18,671 nt of DNA from Andeanibacterium sp035497315 (GTDB lineage: Bacteria > Pseudomonadota > Alphaproteobacteria > Sphingomonadales > Sphingomonadaceae): NCBI GenBank assembly GCA_035497315.1, contig DATJDU010000008.1, positions 1-18,671 on the forward strand, read 5' to 3'. A program made the translations under genes and the position numbers. The notes under the pieces are model-generated. The model was not told the origin of the DNA and searched no databases. It saw nothing but the letters and a program-made list of their open reading frames with translations. Positions 7,247 to 15,515 of the stretch are shown in pieces (the first letter of the stretch is position 1; each line of letters opens with the position of its first letter).

Positions 7247-8314
7247 TTGGTTAATTCCGGCCTTGATGGGTTGAAAGAGCGGCTGGTGGAGGAGGCTGGG
7301 CGGTTGGGGTTTGCCACTGTCGGCTTTGCTCCGGCGGCGGATGATCCGCTGCGGGCTGCGCGGCTGGAGGAATGGCTAAGCGACGGATTTCATGGCGAAA
7401 TGCAGTGGATGGCGGAGCGGGCGGATGTCCGCCGGGGGCCGCAGAGCATGTGGCCCGAGGCGCGCAGCGTAATCGCGCTGGGCATGTCCTATGCCCCGCC
7501 GCATGACCCGCTTGCGCTGGAGGGAGACCCCGAAAAAGCGCGGATTTCCGTCTATGCGCAGGGGCGTGACTATCATGACGTAATGAAAAAGGCGCTCAAA
7601 AGCCTGGCCCGCTGGCTGGTTGCCGAAGGTGCGCACAAAGGCACCGAGATTGCGCTCAAAGTGTTCGTGGACACCGCACCGGTGATGGAAAAGCCGCTGG
7701 GCGAGGCGGCGGGGATCGGCTGGCAAGGTAAACACACCAATCTGGTCAGTCGCACCCATGGCAGCTGGCTTTTCCTGGGTGCGATCTACACGACCCTGCC
7801 CTTCGCTCCGGACGAGCCGCATTCCAATCGCTGCGGCAGCTGCAACGCCTGCCAGGACGCCTGCCCCACCGAGGCGTTCCCCGCGCCCTACCGGCTGGAT
7901 GCGCGGCGCTGCATTTCCTACCTTACTATCGAGCACAAGGGGCCGATCCCGGAGGAGTTCCGCAAGGCAATCGGCAACCGGATCTATGGCTGCGACGATT
8001 GCCTGGCAGTGTGCCCGTGGAACAAATTCGCCGATCAGGCCGCGCGCCACGCGGCCTTTCTCCCGCGCGAGGAACTGGTGGAACCCCGGCTGGAGGAATT
8101 GCTGGCGCTGGACGATGCTGCCTTCCGCGCGAAATTCTCGGGCAGCCCGATCAAGCGCATCGGCCGCAATCGCTTCGTGCGCAATTGCCTGATCGCGGCG
8201 GGGAACAGCCGCAATCCGGCGCTGCTCGGCCCGGTGCGTGCGCTGACGGGCGATGAGGACCCGGGGGTGGCCGAAGCGGCGCAATGGGCGCTGGGGGAGT
8301 TGGGCGCCCCCTAG
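7247..8314 (+). CDS. queG: epoxyqueuosine reductase QueG
   Basis: 355 residues. It performs the last step of queuosine biosynthesis, reducing epoxyqueuosine to queuosine at the tRNA wobble base, using cobalamin and two [4Fe-4S] clusters. Cluster ligands are visible: Cys196, Cys199, Cys202 with Cys256, and Cys249, Cys252 with Cys206 (CGSCNACQDACP and CDDCLAVCPW). The proposed catalytic Asp is Asp142 in VDTAPVMEK, followed by the conserved GWQGKHTNL segment (158-166). The C-terminal ~35 residues resemble a short HEAT-type repeat that helps bind tRNA. The start is TTG 7247: an in-frame stop lies at 7226 and no ATG or GTG occurs before the conserved N-terminus. AGGAG at 7231-7235 is 11 bases upstream. 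Length matches the family. No other queuosine gene is in the window. Confidence 0.96.
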   Translation: MVNSGLDGLKERLVEEAGRLGFATVGFAPAADDPLRAARLEEWLSDGFHGEMQWMAERADVRRGPQSMWPEARSVIALGMSYAPPHDPLALEGDPEKARISVYAQGRDYHDVMKKALKSLARWLVAEGAHKGTEIALKVFVDTAPVMEKPLGEAAGIGWQGKHTNLVSRTHGSWLFLGAIYTTLPFAPDEPHSNRCGSCNACQDACPTEAFPAPYRLDARRCISYLTIEHKGPIPEEFRKAIGNRIYGCDDCLAVCPWNKFADQAARHAAFLPREELVEPRLEELLALDDAAFRAKFSGSPIKRIGRNRFVRNCLIAAGNSRNPALLGPVRALTGDEDPGVAEAAQWALGELGAP

Positions 8315-9534
8315 ACCATATCCTTCAGCGGAACCGATGCGTCCATCAGCGCCTCGGGCGCGATCTTCGCGCCGGCTTCCACCAGCTTGCGGCCCTGGAC
8401 ATAGTCCTTCATCGCATTGACGCAGTCGAGCGCGAGAATCTTGCCGTCTTTCAGGTAGATCACGCTGAAACTGCGCGTGGCCGGATCGCCGCGCAGCACT
8501 GTGGTATCATAGCCCAGGTTGAGCCCGGCGGTCTGCAGCTTGAGATCGTACTGGTTCGACCAGAACCACGGCAGCGCGTGATAGGGCTGCGGATTGCCGC
8601 AGATCGCCTTCACGGCCGTGGTCGCCATGTCATTGGCGTTTTGCACGCTTTCCAGCCGGATGACTGCTCCGCCGGCAAAATCATTGGCATGGGCGGCGCA
8701 ATCGCCGATGGCATAGACATCTTCCAGCGCGGTGCGGCAGAATTCGTCCACATCGACACCGTTGCCGCCGGCGGCGCCTGCCGCGATCAGCGGGCCGACC
8801 GCAGGCACGATGCCGATGCCCACCACCACCATATCGGCGGGGACGACTTCGCCGCTCGCCAGTTTCACACCGGTTACCTTGGTGCCGTCGCCTTCGATGG
8901 CTTCCACCGTGGTTTCGGTGCGCAGATCCACGCCGTGCGCGCGATGCTCTGCCTCGTAGAAGCGGGAGAGGTCTTCACCCGCAACCCGCGCCAGCACGCG
9001 GGGCAGGGCTTCCAGCAGCGTGACTTCGCAGCCGAATTTGGTGAGCACGGCGGCTGCTTCCAGCCCGATATAGCCGCCGCCGATCACTGCCACGCGCTTC
9101 GCGCCCGCGTCCAGCTCGGCCATCATCCGGTCCACATCGGCCACGTCGCGCACATAATGGATGCCGGCAAGCTCGGCCCCCGGGCAGGAGAGGCGGCGCG
9201 GATCACCGCCGGCGGCCCAGATCAGCGATCCGTAGCCAATCCGGCTGCCATCGGCCAGGATCACCTCATGCGCAGCGGCATCGACGCCGGTTACTGTGGC
9301 GCCCAGCTGCATGTCCACGCCCTTGTCGGCCCAGAAATGCGGCGGGCGGATCATGATGCGTTCCAGCGGCTTTTCGCGTGAGAGATATTCCTTGGAGAGC
9401 GGCGGGCGCTCGTAAGGTGGGTGGCTGTCGCGCCCCAGCATCAGGATCGAACCGTCGAAACCCTGCTGGCATAGCGCGATTGCCGCCTGCGCCCCGCCGT
9501 GGCCCGTGCCAACTATGATTACATCATGTTTCAT
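8311..9534 (-). CDS. FAD-dependent ferredoxin reductase (putidaredoxin/rhodocoxin reductase-like)
   Basis: 407 residues. It passes electrons from NAD(P)H through FAD to a small iron-sulfur protein, as in cytochrome P450 and ring-hydroxylating dioxygenase chains. Motifs in order: FAD Rossmann GTGHGGAQAA (9-18), family signature YERPPLSKEYL (41-51), second Rossmann GGGYIG for NAD(P)H (152-157), FAD-closing VYAIGDCA (273-280), and a C-terminal reductase domain beginning near FWSNQYDLKLQ. The ATG at 9534 has GAAGG 8 bases upstream. No ferredoxin, P450 or oxygenase gene is in the window, so the partner is unknown. It follows the glutamate dehydrogenase on the same strand after 100 bases, with repeats in between. 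Its stop codon overlaps that of queG. Confidence 0.93.
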   Translation of the reverse strand: MKHDVIIVGTGHGGAQAAIALCQQGFDGSILMLGRDSHPPYERPPLSKEYLSREKPLERIMIRPPHFWADKGVDMQLGATVTGVDAAAHEVILADGSRIGYGSLIWAAGGDPRRLSCPGAELAGIHYVRDVADVDRMMAELDAGAKRVAVIGGGYIGLEAAAVLTKFGCEVTLLEALPRVLARVAGEDLSRFYEAEHRAHGVDLRTETTVEAIEGDGTKVTGVKLASGEVVPADMVVVGIGIVPAVGPLIAAGAAGGNGVDVDEFCRTALEDVYAIGDCAAHANDFAGGAVIRLESVQNANDMATTAVKAICGNPQPYHALPWFWSNQYDLKLQTAGLNLGYDTTVLRGDPATRSFSVIYLKDGKILALDCVNAMKDYVQGRKLVEAGAKIAPEALMDASVPLKDMV

Positions 9535-9587
9535 GGATCGGCCCTTCGCACATAGTGTGACCCCCCCTCAAGTACGCCGCGCGCATA

Positions 9588-9626
9588 TTGTTTTGCGCTA
9601 TTTTGTTTTGCGCCACTGTTTTGTCG
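9588..9626. repeat. short direct repeats upstream of the ferredoxin reductase
   Basis: TTGTTTTGCGC occurs exactly at 9588-9598 and 9603-9613 (15-base period). A degraded third copy, CTGTTTTGTCG, lies at 9616-9626. On the reductase's coding strand these read GCGCAAAACAA and lie 54-92 bases before its ATG. This is the AT-richest patch in the 100-base gap between glutamate dehydrogenase and reductase (9535-9634). Directly repeated sites at such a distance suit a transcription factor or promoter element. A run of seven C (9561-9567) follows closer to the start. No firm -35/-10 pair was found. Confidence 0.45.
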
Positions 9627-9634
9627 GGGGTGTT

Positions 9635-12600
9635 TCACCGCGCCAGCAGATTGCGCGCCTGGCTGGCGATCTGCGCCAGCATGGCAGGGGTGGCGGGCAC
9701 GACGGCCTGTGCACGGGCCACCATGGTGCGGAACTGGGCGATGGCGCCCGCCTGCACTTGTGCCCAGCGGCCTACTGCCGTGTCCGGCCCGGCCTTGCGG
9801 CTCATCGCGCGGCGCAGGAATTCCAGCCGCATATGCTGGAAATCGCGTGCCAGCCCGTTGACCAGCAGGCGTTCCCACGGATCGGACGGGCTCATACGCG
9901 CGGCGGTCTGTTGCGCCCAGTCCAGCCCCAGCATGGCACCCAGATCGATGAAGGCGCGGGTCAGTGCCACCGGATCGGTGCCGCTGTCGCGCGCCAGCAG
10001 GGCAAGGCCGATGGCCCCGTCGAGATCGTAGAGATGGGCAACGGCGGCCGCTTCCTCCTCGGGCGCACCTGCTTCGACGAAGGCGTTGCGCATCCTGTCG
10101 GACTGGGTGCGGGCCTCTGCTGCCAGCAGGCTTTCGGCCGCGCCGGAAAGTACGCGCACGCCCTTGCCCAGTTCGTCCGCCAGTTTCGAAGGGCGCAGCG
10201 ATCCTTTCCCGGCGCGCAGCAGATCGGCCATGTGATCGGTCAGCGCGGCGGCTGCCCGGTCGAACAGCTTCAGCCTTGCGCCTTCGGGCATGGGGGCACA
10301 TTCGATCCGCTGCCAGATCGCACTCATGCCGAACAGGCTTTCGGCACAGGCAAAGGCGGCGGCGATTTGCTCCAGCGGCGCGCCTTCTTCTTCCGCCAGT
10401 TCGAAGGGGTGGATCAGCCCCATGCGGTTGACGATGCGATTGGCCAGCTTGGTGGCGATGATCTCGCGCCGCAGCCGGTGGCCCAGGATCTGTTTGCGGA
10501 ACTTGTCCTGCATCGGGCCGGGGAAGGCTGCGATCAGGATCGGCACCAGCAATTCGTCATCGGGCAGGGTGCTGCGCTCGATCGCGTCCTGCAGTGCCAG
10601 TTTCGAACTGGAAAGCAGCACGGCCAGTTCGGGCCGGGTGAGCCCGTGCCCGTCGGCCGCGCGGCGGGCCAGCGTCTCGCTGTCGGCCAGCCCCTCGGTC
10701 TTGCGGTCGAGCTGGCCCAGTTCCTCCAGCCGGTCGATCACCCTGAGATAGGATGGCGTGGCCGCTTTCCCGCCGGCCTGCGCGATCGAAAGGCCCAGCG
10801 CCTGCAGCCGGTTGTCCTCCAGCACGATGGCGGCCACCTCGTCGGTCATGTCGGCCAGCAGCACGTCGCGCCGCTTTTCGCTCAGTTTGCCCGCGCGTTT
10901 GGCGGCGGCGAAACCGATCTTGATATTGACCTCGTTGTCCGAACAATCGACGCCTGCCGAATTGTCGATGAAGTCGGTATTGATCCGCCCGCCTGCGCCG
11001 CCTGCACCTTTCAGGGCAAACTCGATCCGCCCCGCCTGGGTGCAACCCAGATTGGCGCCCTCGCCGATTACCCTGGCGCGGATATCGCGCCCGTCGACGC
11101 GCAGCGAATCATTCGCCGGATCGCCCACGGCCACATTGTTTTCAGCCGATGCCTTCACATAAGTGCCGATCCCGCCGAACCACAGCAGATCCACCGGCGC
11201 CTTGAGGATGGCGGAAATCAGGCTTTCCGGATCGATCTCCTTCGCTGTAATCCCCAGCGCCTCGCGCGCCTGGGCGCTCAGCGGGATGCTCTTCATGCCG
11301 CGCGGGAAAATGCCGCCGCCGTCGGAGATCAGCTTCTTGTCGTAATCGCCCCAGCTTGAGCGGGGCAGGCCGAACAGGCGCTTGCGTTCTTTCCAGCTTC
11401 TGGCCGGATCGGGATCGGGATCGATGAAGATGTGCCGATGATCGAAAGCGGCGACCAGCCTGATCGATTGCGACAGCAGCATCCCATTGCCGAACACGTC
11501 GCCCGACATGTCGCCGCAGCCCACCACGCGCACAGCCTCTTCCTGCACGTCCACGCCCATTTCCAGGAAATGGCGCTGGACAGAAAGCCAGGCCCCGCGC
11601 GCGGTGATGCCCATGGCCTTGTGATCGTAGCCATGGCTGCCGCCGCTGGCGAAGGCATCGTCCAGCCAGAAATCGCGCTCTTCCGCCAGCGCATTGGCAG
11701 TATCGGAAAAGCTCGCCGTGCCCTTGTCCGCCGCGACCACGAAATAGGGATCGTCGCCATCGCGCACCGCTACCCTTGCGGGATGGATCACCTTGTCGTT
11801 CACGATATTGTCGGTCAGCGACAGCAGGCTGCGGATGAAGATCTGGTAGCTGGCCTTGCCCTCGGCCGCCCATGCGTCGCGGTCTCGGCGCGGATCGGGC
11901 AATTGCTTGGGATAGAAGCCGCCCTTGGCCCCGGTGGGCACGATCACGGCGTTCTTCACTCGCTGCGCCTTCATCAGGCCAAGGATTTCGGTCCGGAAAT
12001 CGTCGCGCCGGTCGGACCAGCGGATGCCGCCACGCGCCACGGGCCCGGCGCGCAGGTGGATGCCTTCCACCCGGCGCGAATAGACCCATATCTCGCGCCA
12101 TGGCACGGGCCGGGGCAGGCCGGGGACCTGCGCCGAATCGAGCTTGAAGGCCAGCGCCTCTTCGGCCGAAGGGGCAAAGGCATTGGTACGCAGGACCGCG
12201 CCCAGCACTGCGTGATAGCGCCGTAGAAGCCGGTCGTCATTTTTCGCCTCGACCTTGGCCAGCCCTTCGCGGATCGCATCCTCGGCGGCGGCCACGGCCT
12301 TCTCGCGATTGCCCTTGAAGGCGGGATCGTGCTGGGCATCGAACAGGGCGATCAGCGCGCGGGTGACGTCGGGCGCCCGGTCCAGCGCATCGACCACGGT
12401 GTAGATCGTATAGCTGAGCCCGGCCTGCCGCAGATAGCGGTAGAAGGCGCGCAGCAGGCCGGCATCGCGCGCGGACAGCGCCACGCCCACGGTCAGGCGG
12501 TTGAACACGTCGTTTTCGGCCGTGCCGTTGAGCACGGCTGCAATCGCCTCTTCCACAGCTTCGGCGCGGGAAAGGATATGTTCGGCATTGTCGCCCTCGG

Positions 12601-14404
12601 GCAGGGCCAGGGTGAAATCGTGGATCGTCGCCAGCCGCCCGCCTTCCAGCGCAGTGGGCACTTCGGCCAGCACGCGGAAGCCGAAATTCTCCAGCGCGGG
12701 CACGGCGTCGGACAGGGGCAGCGAACCGCCGAGCTGATAGATCTTCAGGCGCAGGCGGGTGTGATCGTCGCCATCCCGGCGATAGAGCCGGGCGCAGCGT
12801 CCCTCGGCGCGGGGCGGCTCGGCATTCTGCAGGCTGCGCAGGCGCAATATGTCGCGCGCGGCTTCGGCCGGGCCATATTCGGCGTGGAATGCGGGCGGGA
12901 AGCATTCGGCATAGCGCGTGGCCAGTGCGGCGGCGCGGCCGGGCTCCTCGCTTTGCGCCAGCTCGGTCTCCACGGCCTCGGTCCAGCCGCGCAGCATGGC
13001 CTGCAGCCGTGCGTCGAGCAAGGTCTCGTCGGGGACGGAGGCCGTGCCGTCGCGAATGTCGATCAGCACGCGCAGGGTGACGAGGTTGCCGCCTTCGACC
13101 GACAGGCTCCAGTCAAGCACATTGCCGCCGGTCTCCGCCTCCAGCATCGCCTGGATGCGCAGCCGGACGGCGGTGGACAGCATGTCGCGCGGGAACCAGA
13201 CGAAGGCGAACAAATGCCGCTCCAGCGCGGCGGGCACGATCGCCACGCGCGGGCGCGGGCGGTCCGTCAGCGCCATCATGGTGGTGATGACCCGCTCCAC
13301 ATCGTTATCGGAAAAGCCGATCACCACATCGTGCGGCAATGTGGCGAAGGCGTGGGCCAGGCTCTTGCCGTCATGGTCGTCGGGCTCGAAATGCAGCCGC
13401 TCCAGCAGTCGTTCCATCTGCAGGCGCAGGCGCGGTACGCTGGTGGGCGCGGCGCCCAGTGCGGCGCTGGTCCAGATCCCGGCATGGACGGACAATGCCT
13501 CCACCTTGCCGTTCTCGATCAGCGGCACGATGAACAGGTCCAGCGGCACATTGCGATGCACCCGGGCAAGGCGGTTGGCCTTCACCACCAGCGGCGCGCG
13601 GATGGTGCCCGTGGCCAGCGCCTCGTCGAACCAGGCGAAGGCGCGGTCATAGCTCGCATCGGCCAGGATCGCGCGGGCGGCGCGGCGGCAGATGCCCAGC
13701 AGCGACGAATTGCCGCCATCGCGGCGGCGGGTGACATGGCCCAGCTGGGTCAGCATGCCGCCGCCCAGCCAGCGCAGCAGGGCTGCGCCCTCGCCATCGG
13801 CCAGCCCCTGCGCATCGGCCTCGATCAGCGCCTGCATCCTGGGCCAGTCGGCCACGGCGGCGCGGACATCTGCCAGCGTGTCTTCCAGCGCATCGGCCAG
13901 CACCCGGCGCTGCTTGGCGTCGACCCTGGTGGTTTCGATATAGATCACCGATTCGCGCTGCTCGCCATCGGCCTCCCCTTCGGGATAGGCGATCAGCTTG
14001 CCGTCCGCATCGCGCCGCGCGGCCATCACGGGGTGGATCAGCTGGTCGATCGCAAGGCCCTGCCCGGCAATGGCTGCCGCCACCGAATCGACCAGGAAGG
14101 GCATGTCGTCATTAACGATCGCGATGCCCATATAGCGGTGCCCGTCCGCGCCGGAGCGGATCGCGATGGCGGGCTTGTCGGCGCTGCGTTGCCGGGCGGT
14201 GTCGAGGATGAAGGCGGCGGTTTCGGCCAGCCTGTCGTCGCCCAGGGGTGTGTCGCCGGGCAGGATCGAGGCCTTGAGTGCCCGGGCGATTGCCTCTGCC
14301 AGCGGATCGGGAGCCCCATGATCCTGGCCCCCATGATCCGGGGCCTTTGCGGGGCCGGATGTAAGGGAACGCTTGCCTTTTGCCTTCGAACGCGACGCGG
14401 CCAT
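9635..14404 (-). CDS. NAD-dependent glutamate dehydrogenase, large (180-kDa class)
   Basis: 1589 residues, the normal length for this class (called GdhZ in Caulobacter, GdhB in Pseudomonas). It oxidatively deaminates glutamate to 2-oxoglutarate and ammonia, feeding amino-acid carbon into the TCA cycle, in the cytoplasm as a large oligomer. The N-terminal ~700 residues hold the regulatory ACT-like region after a low-complexity tail. The catalytic core shows RGGIRWSDRRDDFRTEILG and VPTGAKGGF (about residues 785-830), the conserved GCGDMSGDVFGNGML (about 960-975), and NTDFIDNSAGVDCSDNEVNIKI-type sequence (about 1139-1160). The rest is a helical C-terminal domain. ATG 14404 has AGGAG at 14412-14416 with 7-base spacing. 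It has its own 121-base upstream region, and no terminator hairpin is visible after the stop. Confidence 0.97.
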   Translation of the reverse strand: MAASRSKAKGKRSLTSGPAKAPDHGGQDHGAPDPLAEAIARALKASILPGDTPLGDDRLAETAAFILDTARQRSADKPAIAIRSGADGHRYMGIAIVNDDMPFLVDSVAAAIAGQGLAIDQLIHPVMAARRDADGKLIAYPEGEADGEQRESVIYIETTRVDAKQRRVLADALEDTLADVRAAVADWPRMQALIEADAQGLADGEGAALLRWLGGGMLTQLGHVTRRRDGGNSSLLGICRRAARAILADASYDRAFAWFDEALATGTIRAPLVVKANRLARVHRNVPLDLFIVPLIENGKVEALSVHAGIWTSAALGAAPTSVPRLRLQMERLLERLHFEPDDHDGKSLAHAFATLPHDVVIGFSDNDVERVITTMMALTDRPRPRVAIVPAALERHLFAFVWFPRDMLSTAVRLRIQAMLEAETGGNVLDWSLSVEGGNLVTLRVLIDIRDGTASVPDETLLDARLQAMLRGWTEAVETELAQSEEPGRAAALATRYAECFPPAFHAEYGPAEAARDILRLRSLQNAEPPRAEGRCARLYRRDGDDHTRLRLKIYQLGGSLPLSDAVPALENFGFRVLAEVPTALEGGRLATIHDFTLALPEGDNAEHILSRAEAVEEAIAAVLNGTAENDVFNRLTVGVALSARDAGLLRAFYRYLRQAGLSYTIYTVVDALDRAPDVTRALIALFDAQHDPAFKGNREKAVAAAEDAIREGLAKVEAKNDDRLLRRYHAVLGAVLRTNAFAPSAEEALAFKLDSAQVPGLPRPVPWREIWVYSRRVEGIHLRAGPVARGGIRWSDRRDDFRTEILGLMKAQRVKNAVIVPTGAKGGFYPKQLPDPRRDRDAWAAEGKASYQIFIRSLLSLTDNIVNDKVIHPARVAVRDGDDPYFVVAADKGTASFSDTANALAEERDFWLDDAFASGGSHGYDHKAMGITARGAWLSVQRHFLEMGVDVQEEAVRVVGCGDMSGDVFGNGMLLSQSIRLVAAFDHRHIFIDPDPDPARSWKERKRLFGLPRSSWGDYDKKLISDGGGIFPRGMKSIPLSAQAREALGITAKEIDPESLISAILKAPVDLLWFGGIGTYVKASAENNVAVGDPANDSLRVDGRDIRARVIGEGANLGCTQAGRIEFALKGAGGAGGRINTDFIDNSAGVDCSDNEVNIKIGFAAAKRAGKLSEKRRDVLLADMTDEVAAIVLEDNRLQALGLSIAQAGGKAATPSYLRVIDRLEELGQLDRKTEGLADSETLARRAADGHGLTRPELAVLLSSSKLALQDAIERSTLPDDELLVPILIAAFPGPMQDKFRKQILGHRLRREIIATKLANRIVNRMGLIHPFELAEEEGAPLEQIAAAFACAESLFGMSAIWQRIECAPMPEGARLKLFDRAAAALTDHMADLLRAGKGSLRPSKLADELGKGVRVLSGAAESLLAAEARTQSDRMRNAFVEAGAPEEEAAAVAHLYDLDGAIGLALLARDSGTDPVALTRAFIDLGAMLGLDWAQQTAARMSPSDPWERLLVNGLARDFQHMRLEFLRRAMSRKAGPDTAVGRWAQVQAGAIAQFRTMVARAQAVVPATPAMLAQIASQARNLLAR

Positions 14405-14421
14405 CGCTTCACTCCTCTCGG

Positions 14422-14440
14422 TGCCGGACTTTCACCGGCA
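14422..14440 (-). promoter_or_regulatory. leader hairpin before the glutamate dehydrogenase start
   Basis: TGCCGG and CCGGCA form a perfect 6-bp stem with a 7-base loop (TGAAAGT on the coding strand), ending five bases upstream of the AGGAG ribosome site. If transcribed it would sit just before the start and could affect translation or mRNA stability. A GATAAT box (14445-14450) just upstream would place the hairpin at the very 5' end of a transcript, though its matching -35 is poor. Confidence 0.35.
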
Positions 14441-14477
14441 TGAAATTATCTTGCAGCATTTGGTTTCATTTGATCCC

Positions 14478-14506
14478 ACCCTACGCTTGCGGTTCGGGCT
14501 GTTCAA
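14478..14506 (-). promoter_or_regulatory. candidate sigma-70-type promoter of the glutamate dehydrogenase gene
   Basis: On the minus strand, TTGAAC (14501-14506) and TAGGGT (14478-14483) are separated by exactly 17 bases and lie about 75 bases upstream of ATG 14404. The -35 matches four of six consensus bases and the -10 only three, so this is a weak guess. A second choice is the better -10 GATAAT at 14445-14450 with a poor -35. The 121-base gap (14405-14525) otherwise holds the leader hairpin and ribosome site. Confidence 0.25.
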
Positions 14507-14525
14507 GGCAGTGAAAACCGGCCGT

Positions 14526-15515
14526 TCACACCTGCCCCGCAAGCGCCTCCATGGCGAGTTCCAGCGAATGGCAGCGCGCATCGGGATCGTAGGTGGCGCC
14601 AGAAACGATGATCTCGTCGGCCTGGGTGCGTTCGGCAAAGCGCATGATCCCCTCACGCACGGTCTGCGGACTGCCAACGGCGCGGGCGGAACCCATATGC
14701 TCAAGCATGGCCAGGGCCGGGGCCGGCAGAGTGGCGCGATAGCCGGGCACGGGCGGCGGGAGCTTGCCCGGATCGCCGCTGCGCAGCCGCACGAAGGACT
14801 GGTCCTGCGACGAGGCGAGCAATTCGGCATCCGCATCGGTCTCGCTGGCGATCACTGTCATCGCAGCCATCGCATAGGGGTGCTCCAGCGTGGGGGAGGG
14901 GCGGAAATTGCGGCGATAGAGCGCCAGCGCCTCGTCCAGATGATCCGGCGCGAAATGGCTGGCAAAGGCATAGGGCAGGCCCAGATGGGCGGCCAGCTGG
15001 GCACCGAACAGGCTCGATCCCAGCATCCACAGCTCCACATTGGCGCCATAGCCGGGCGTTGCCTTGATGGGGAGTTCCAGATCGCCGGTCAGCAGCGCGC
15101 GCAGTTCCACCACGTCTTGCGGGAAGGCTTCCGCCGCCTGCATCAGATCCTTGCGCAACGCCTGCGCGATCCGCCCGCCTGCGCCTGGTGCGCGGCCAAG
15201 GCCGAGATCCACCCGTCCGGGAAACAGCGCGTCGAGCGTGCCGAACTGCTCCGCGATCACGAAGGGGTTGTGATTGGGCAGCATGATCCCGCCCGAACCG
15301 ATGCGGATCGTGTTGGTCGCATTGCCGATATGGGCCAGCACCACGGCTGCCGCGCCGCCCGCCACGCCTTCGGTCGCATGATGCTCGGCCACCCAGAAAC
15401 GCTTGTAGCCCGCAGCCTCGGCCACCTGGGCATAGCGCGCGGCATGGGCCAGCGCTTCCGGCACGCCGCTGCCTTCGCGGATGGGAACAAGGTCGAGAAC
15501 GGAAAGAGGGATCAT
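14526..15515 (-). CDS. LLM class flavin-dependent oxidoreductase (luciferase-like, group 1)
   Basis: 329 residues of the bacterial-luciferase TIM-barrel superfamily. The opening LSVLDLVPI and the FWVAEHHATEG segment (about 40-50) are typical of the 'luciferase family oxidoreductase, group 1' proteins such as YhbW. Further family marks are IRIGSGGIMLPNHNP (about 70-84) and FPGRVDLGLGRAPG (about 98-111). Members use reduced FMN, supplied by a separate reductase, to oxidise small organic molecules; the substrate is not known for this branch. The start overlaps the stop of the upstream TPR gene by ATGA (15512-15515), so it is the third gene of a coupled operon. Its stop is followed by the glutamate dehydrogenase leader with no clear terminator. 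Confidence 0.93.
   Translation of the reverse strand: MIPLSVLDLVPIREGSGVPEALAHAARYAQVAEAAGYKRFWVAEHHATEGVAGGAAAVVLAHIGNATNTIRIGSGGIMLPNHNPFVIAEQFGTLDALFPGRVDLGLGRAPGAGGRIAQALRKDLMQAAEAFPQDVVELRALLTGDLELPIKATPGYGANVELWMLGSSLFGAQLAAHLGLPYAFASHFAPDHLDEALALYRRNFRPSPTLEHPYAMAAMTVIASETDADAELLASSQDQSFVRLRSGDPGKLPPPVPGYRATLPAPALAMLEHMGSARAVGSPQTVREGIMRFAERTQADEIIVSGATYDPDARCHSLELAMEALAGQV

Noticed and set aside
9549..9559. CACA-TAG-TGTG as a CRP/FNR-type operator
   Set aside because: The arms are only 4 bp with a 3-base centre, unlike TGTGA-N6-TCACA or TTGAT-N4-ATCAA sites.
9561..9567. Seven-C run upstream of the ferredoxin reductase as a phase-variable tract
   Set aside because: Seven bases is short for slipped-strand switching, the tract is outside the coding region, and no phase-variation context is present.
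12329..14443. 704-residue open frame on the + strand opposite the glutamate dehydrogenase
   Set aside because: It lies wholly antisense to a well-conserved gene, is rich in Gln, His, Gly and Arg without domain motifs, and is the usual high-GC shadow of third-position bias. The same applies to the 617-residue + frame at 9506-11359 and the 503-residue - frame at 2488-3999.
14405..14450. Resemblance of the glutamate dehydrogenase leader (GCCGGTGAAAGTCCGGCAC) to the first part of a cobalamin riboswitch
   Set aside because: The downstream CCCGCCACTG-type segment and the B12 box are missing, there are only about 18 bases between the hairpin and the ATG, and the gene has no cobalamin link.
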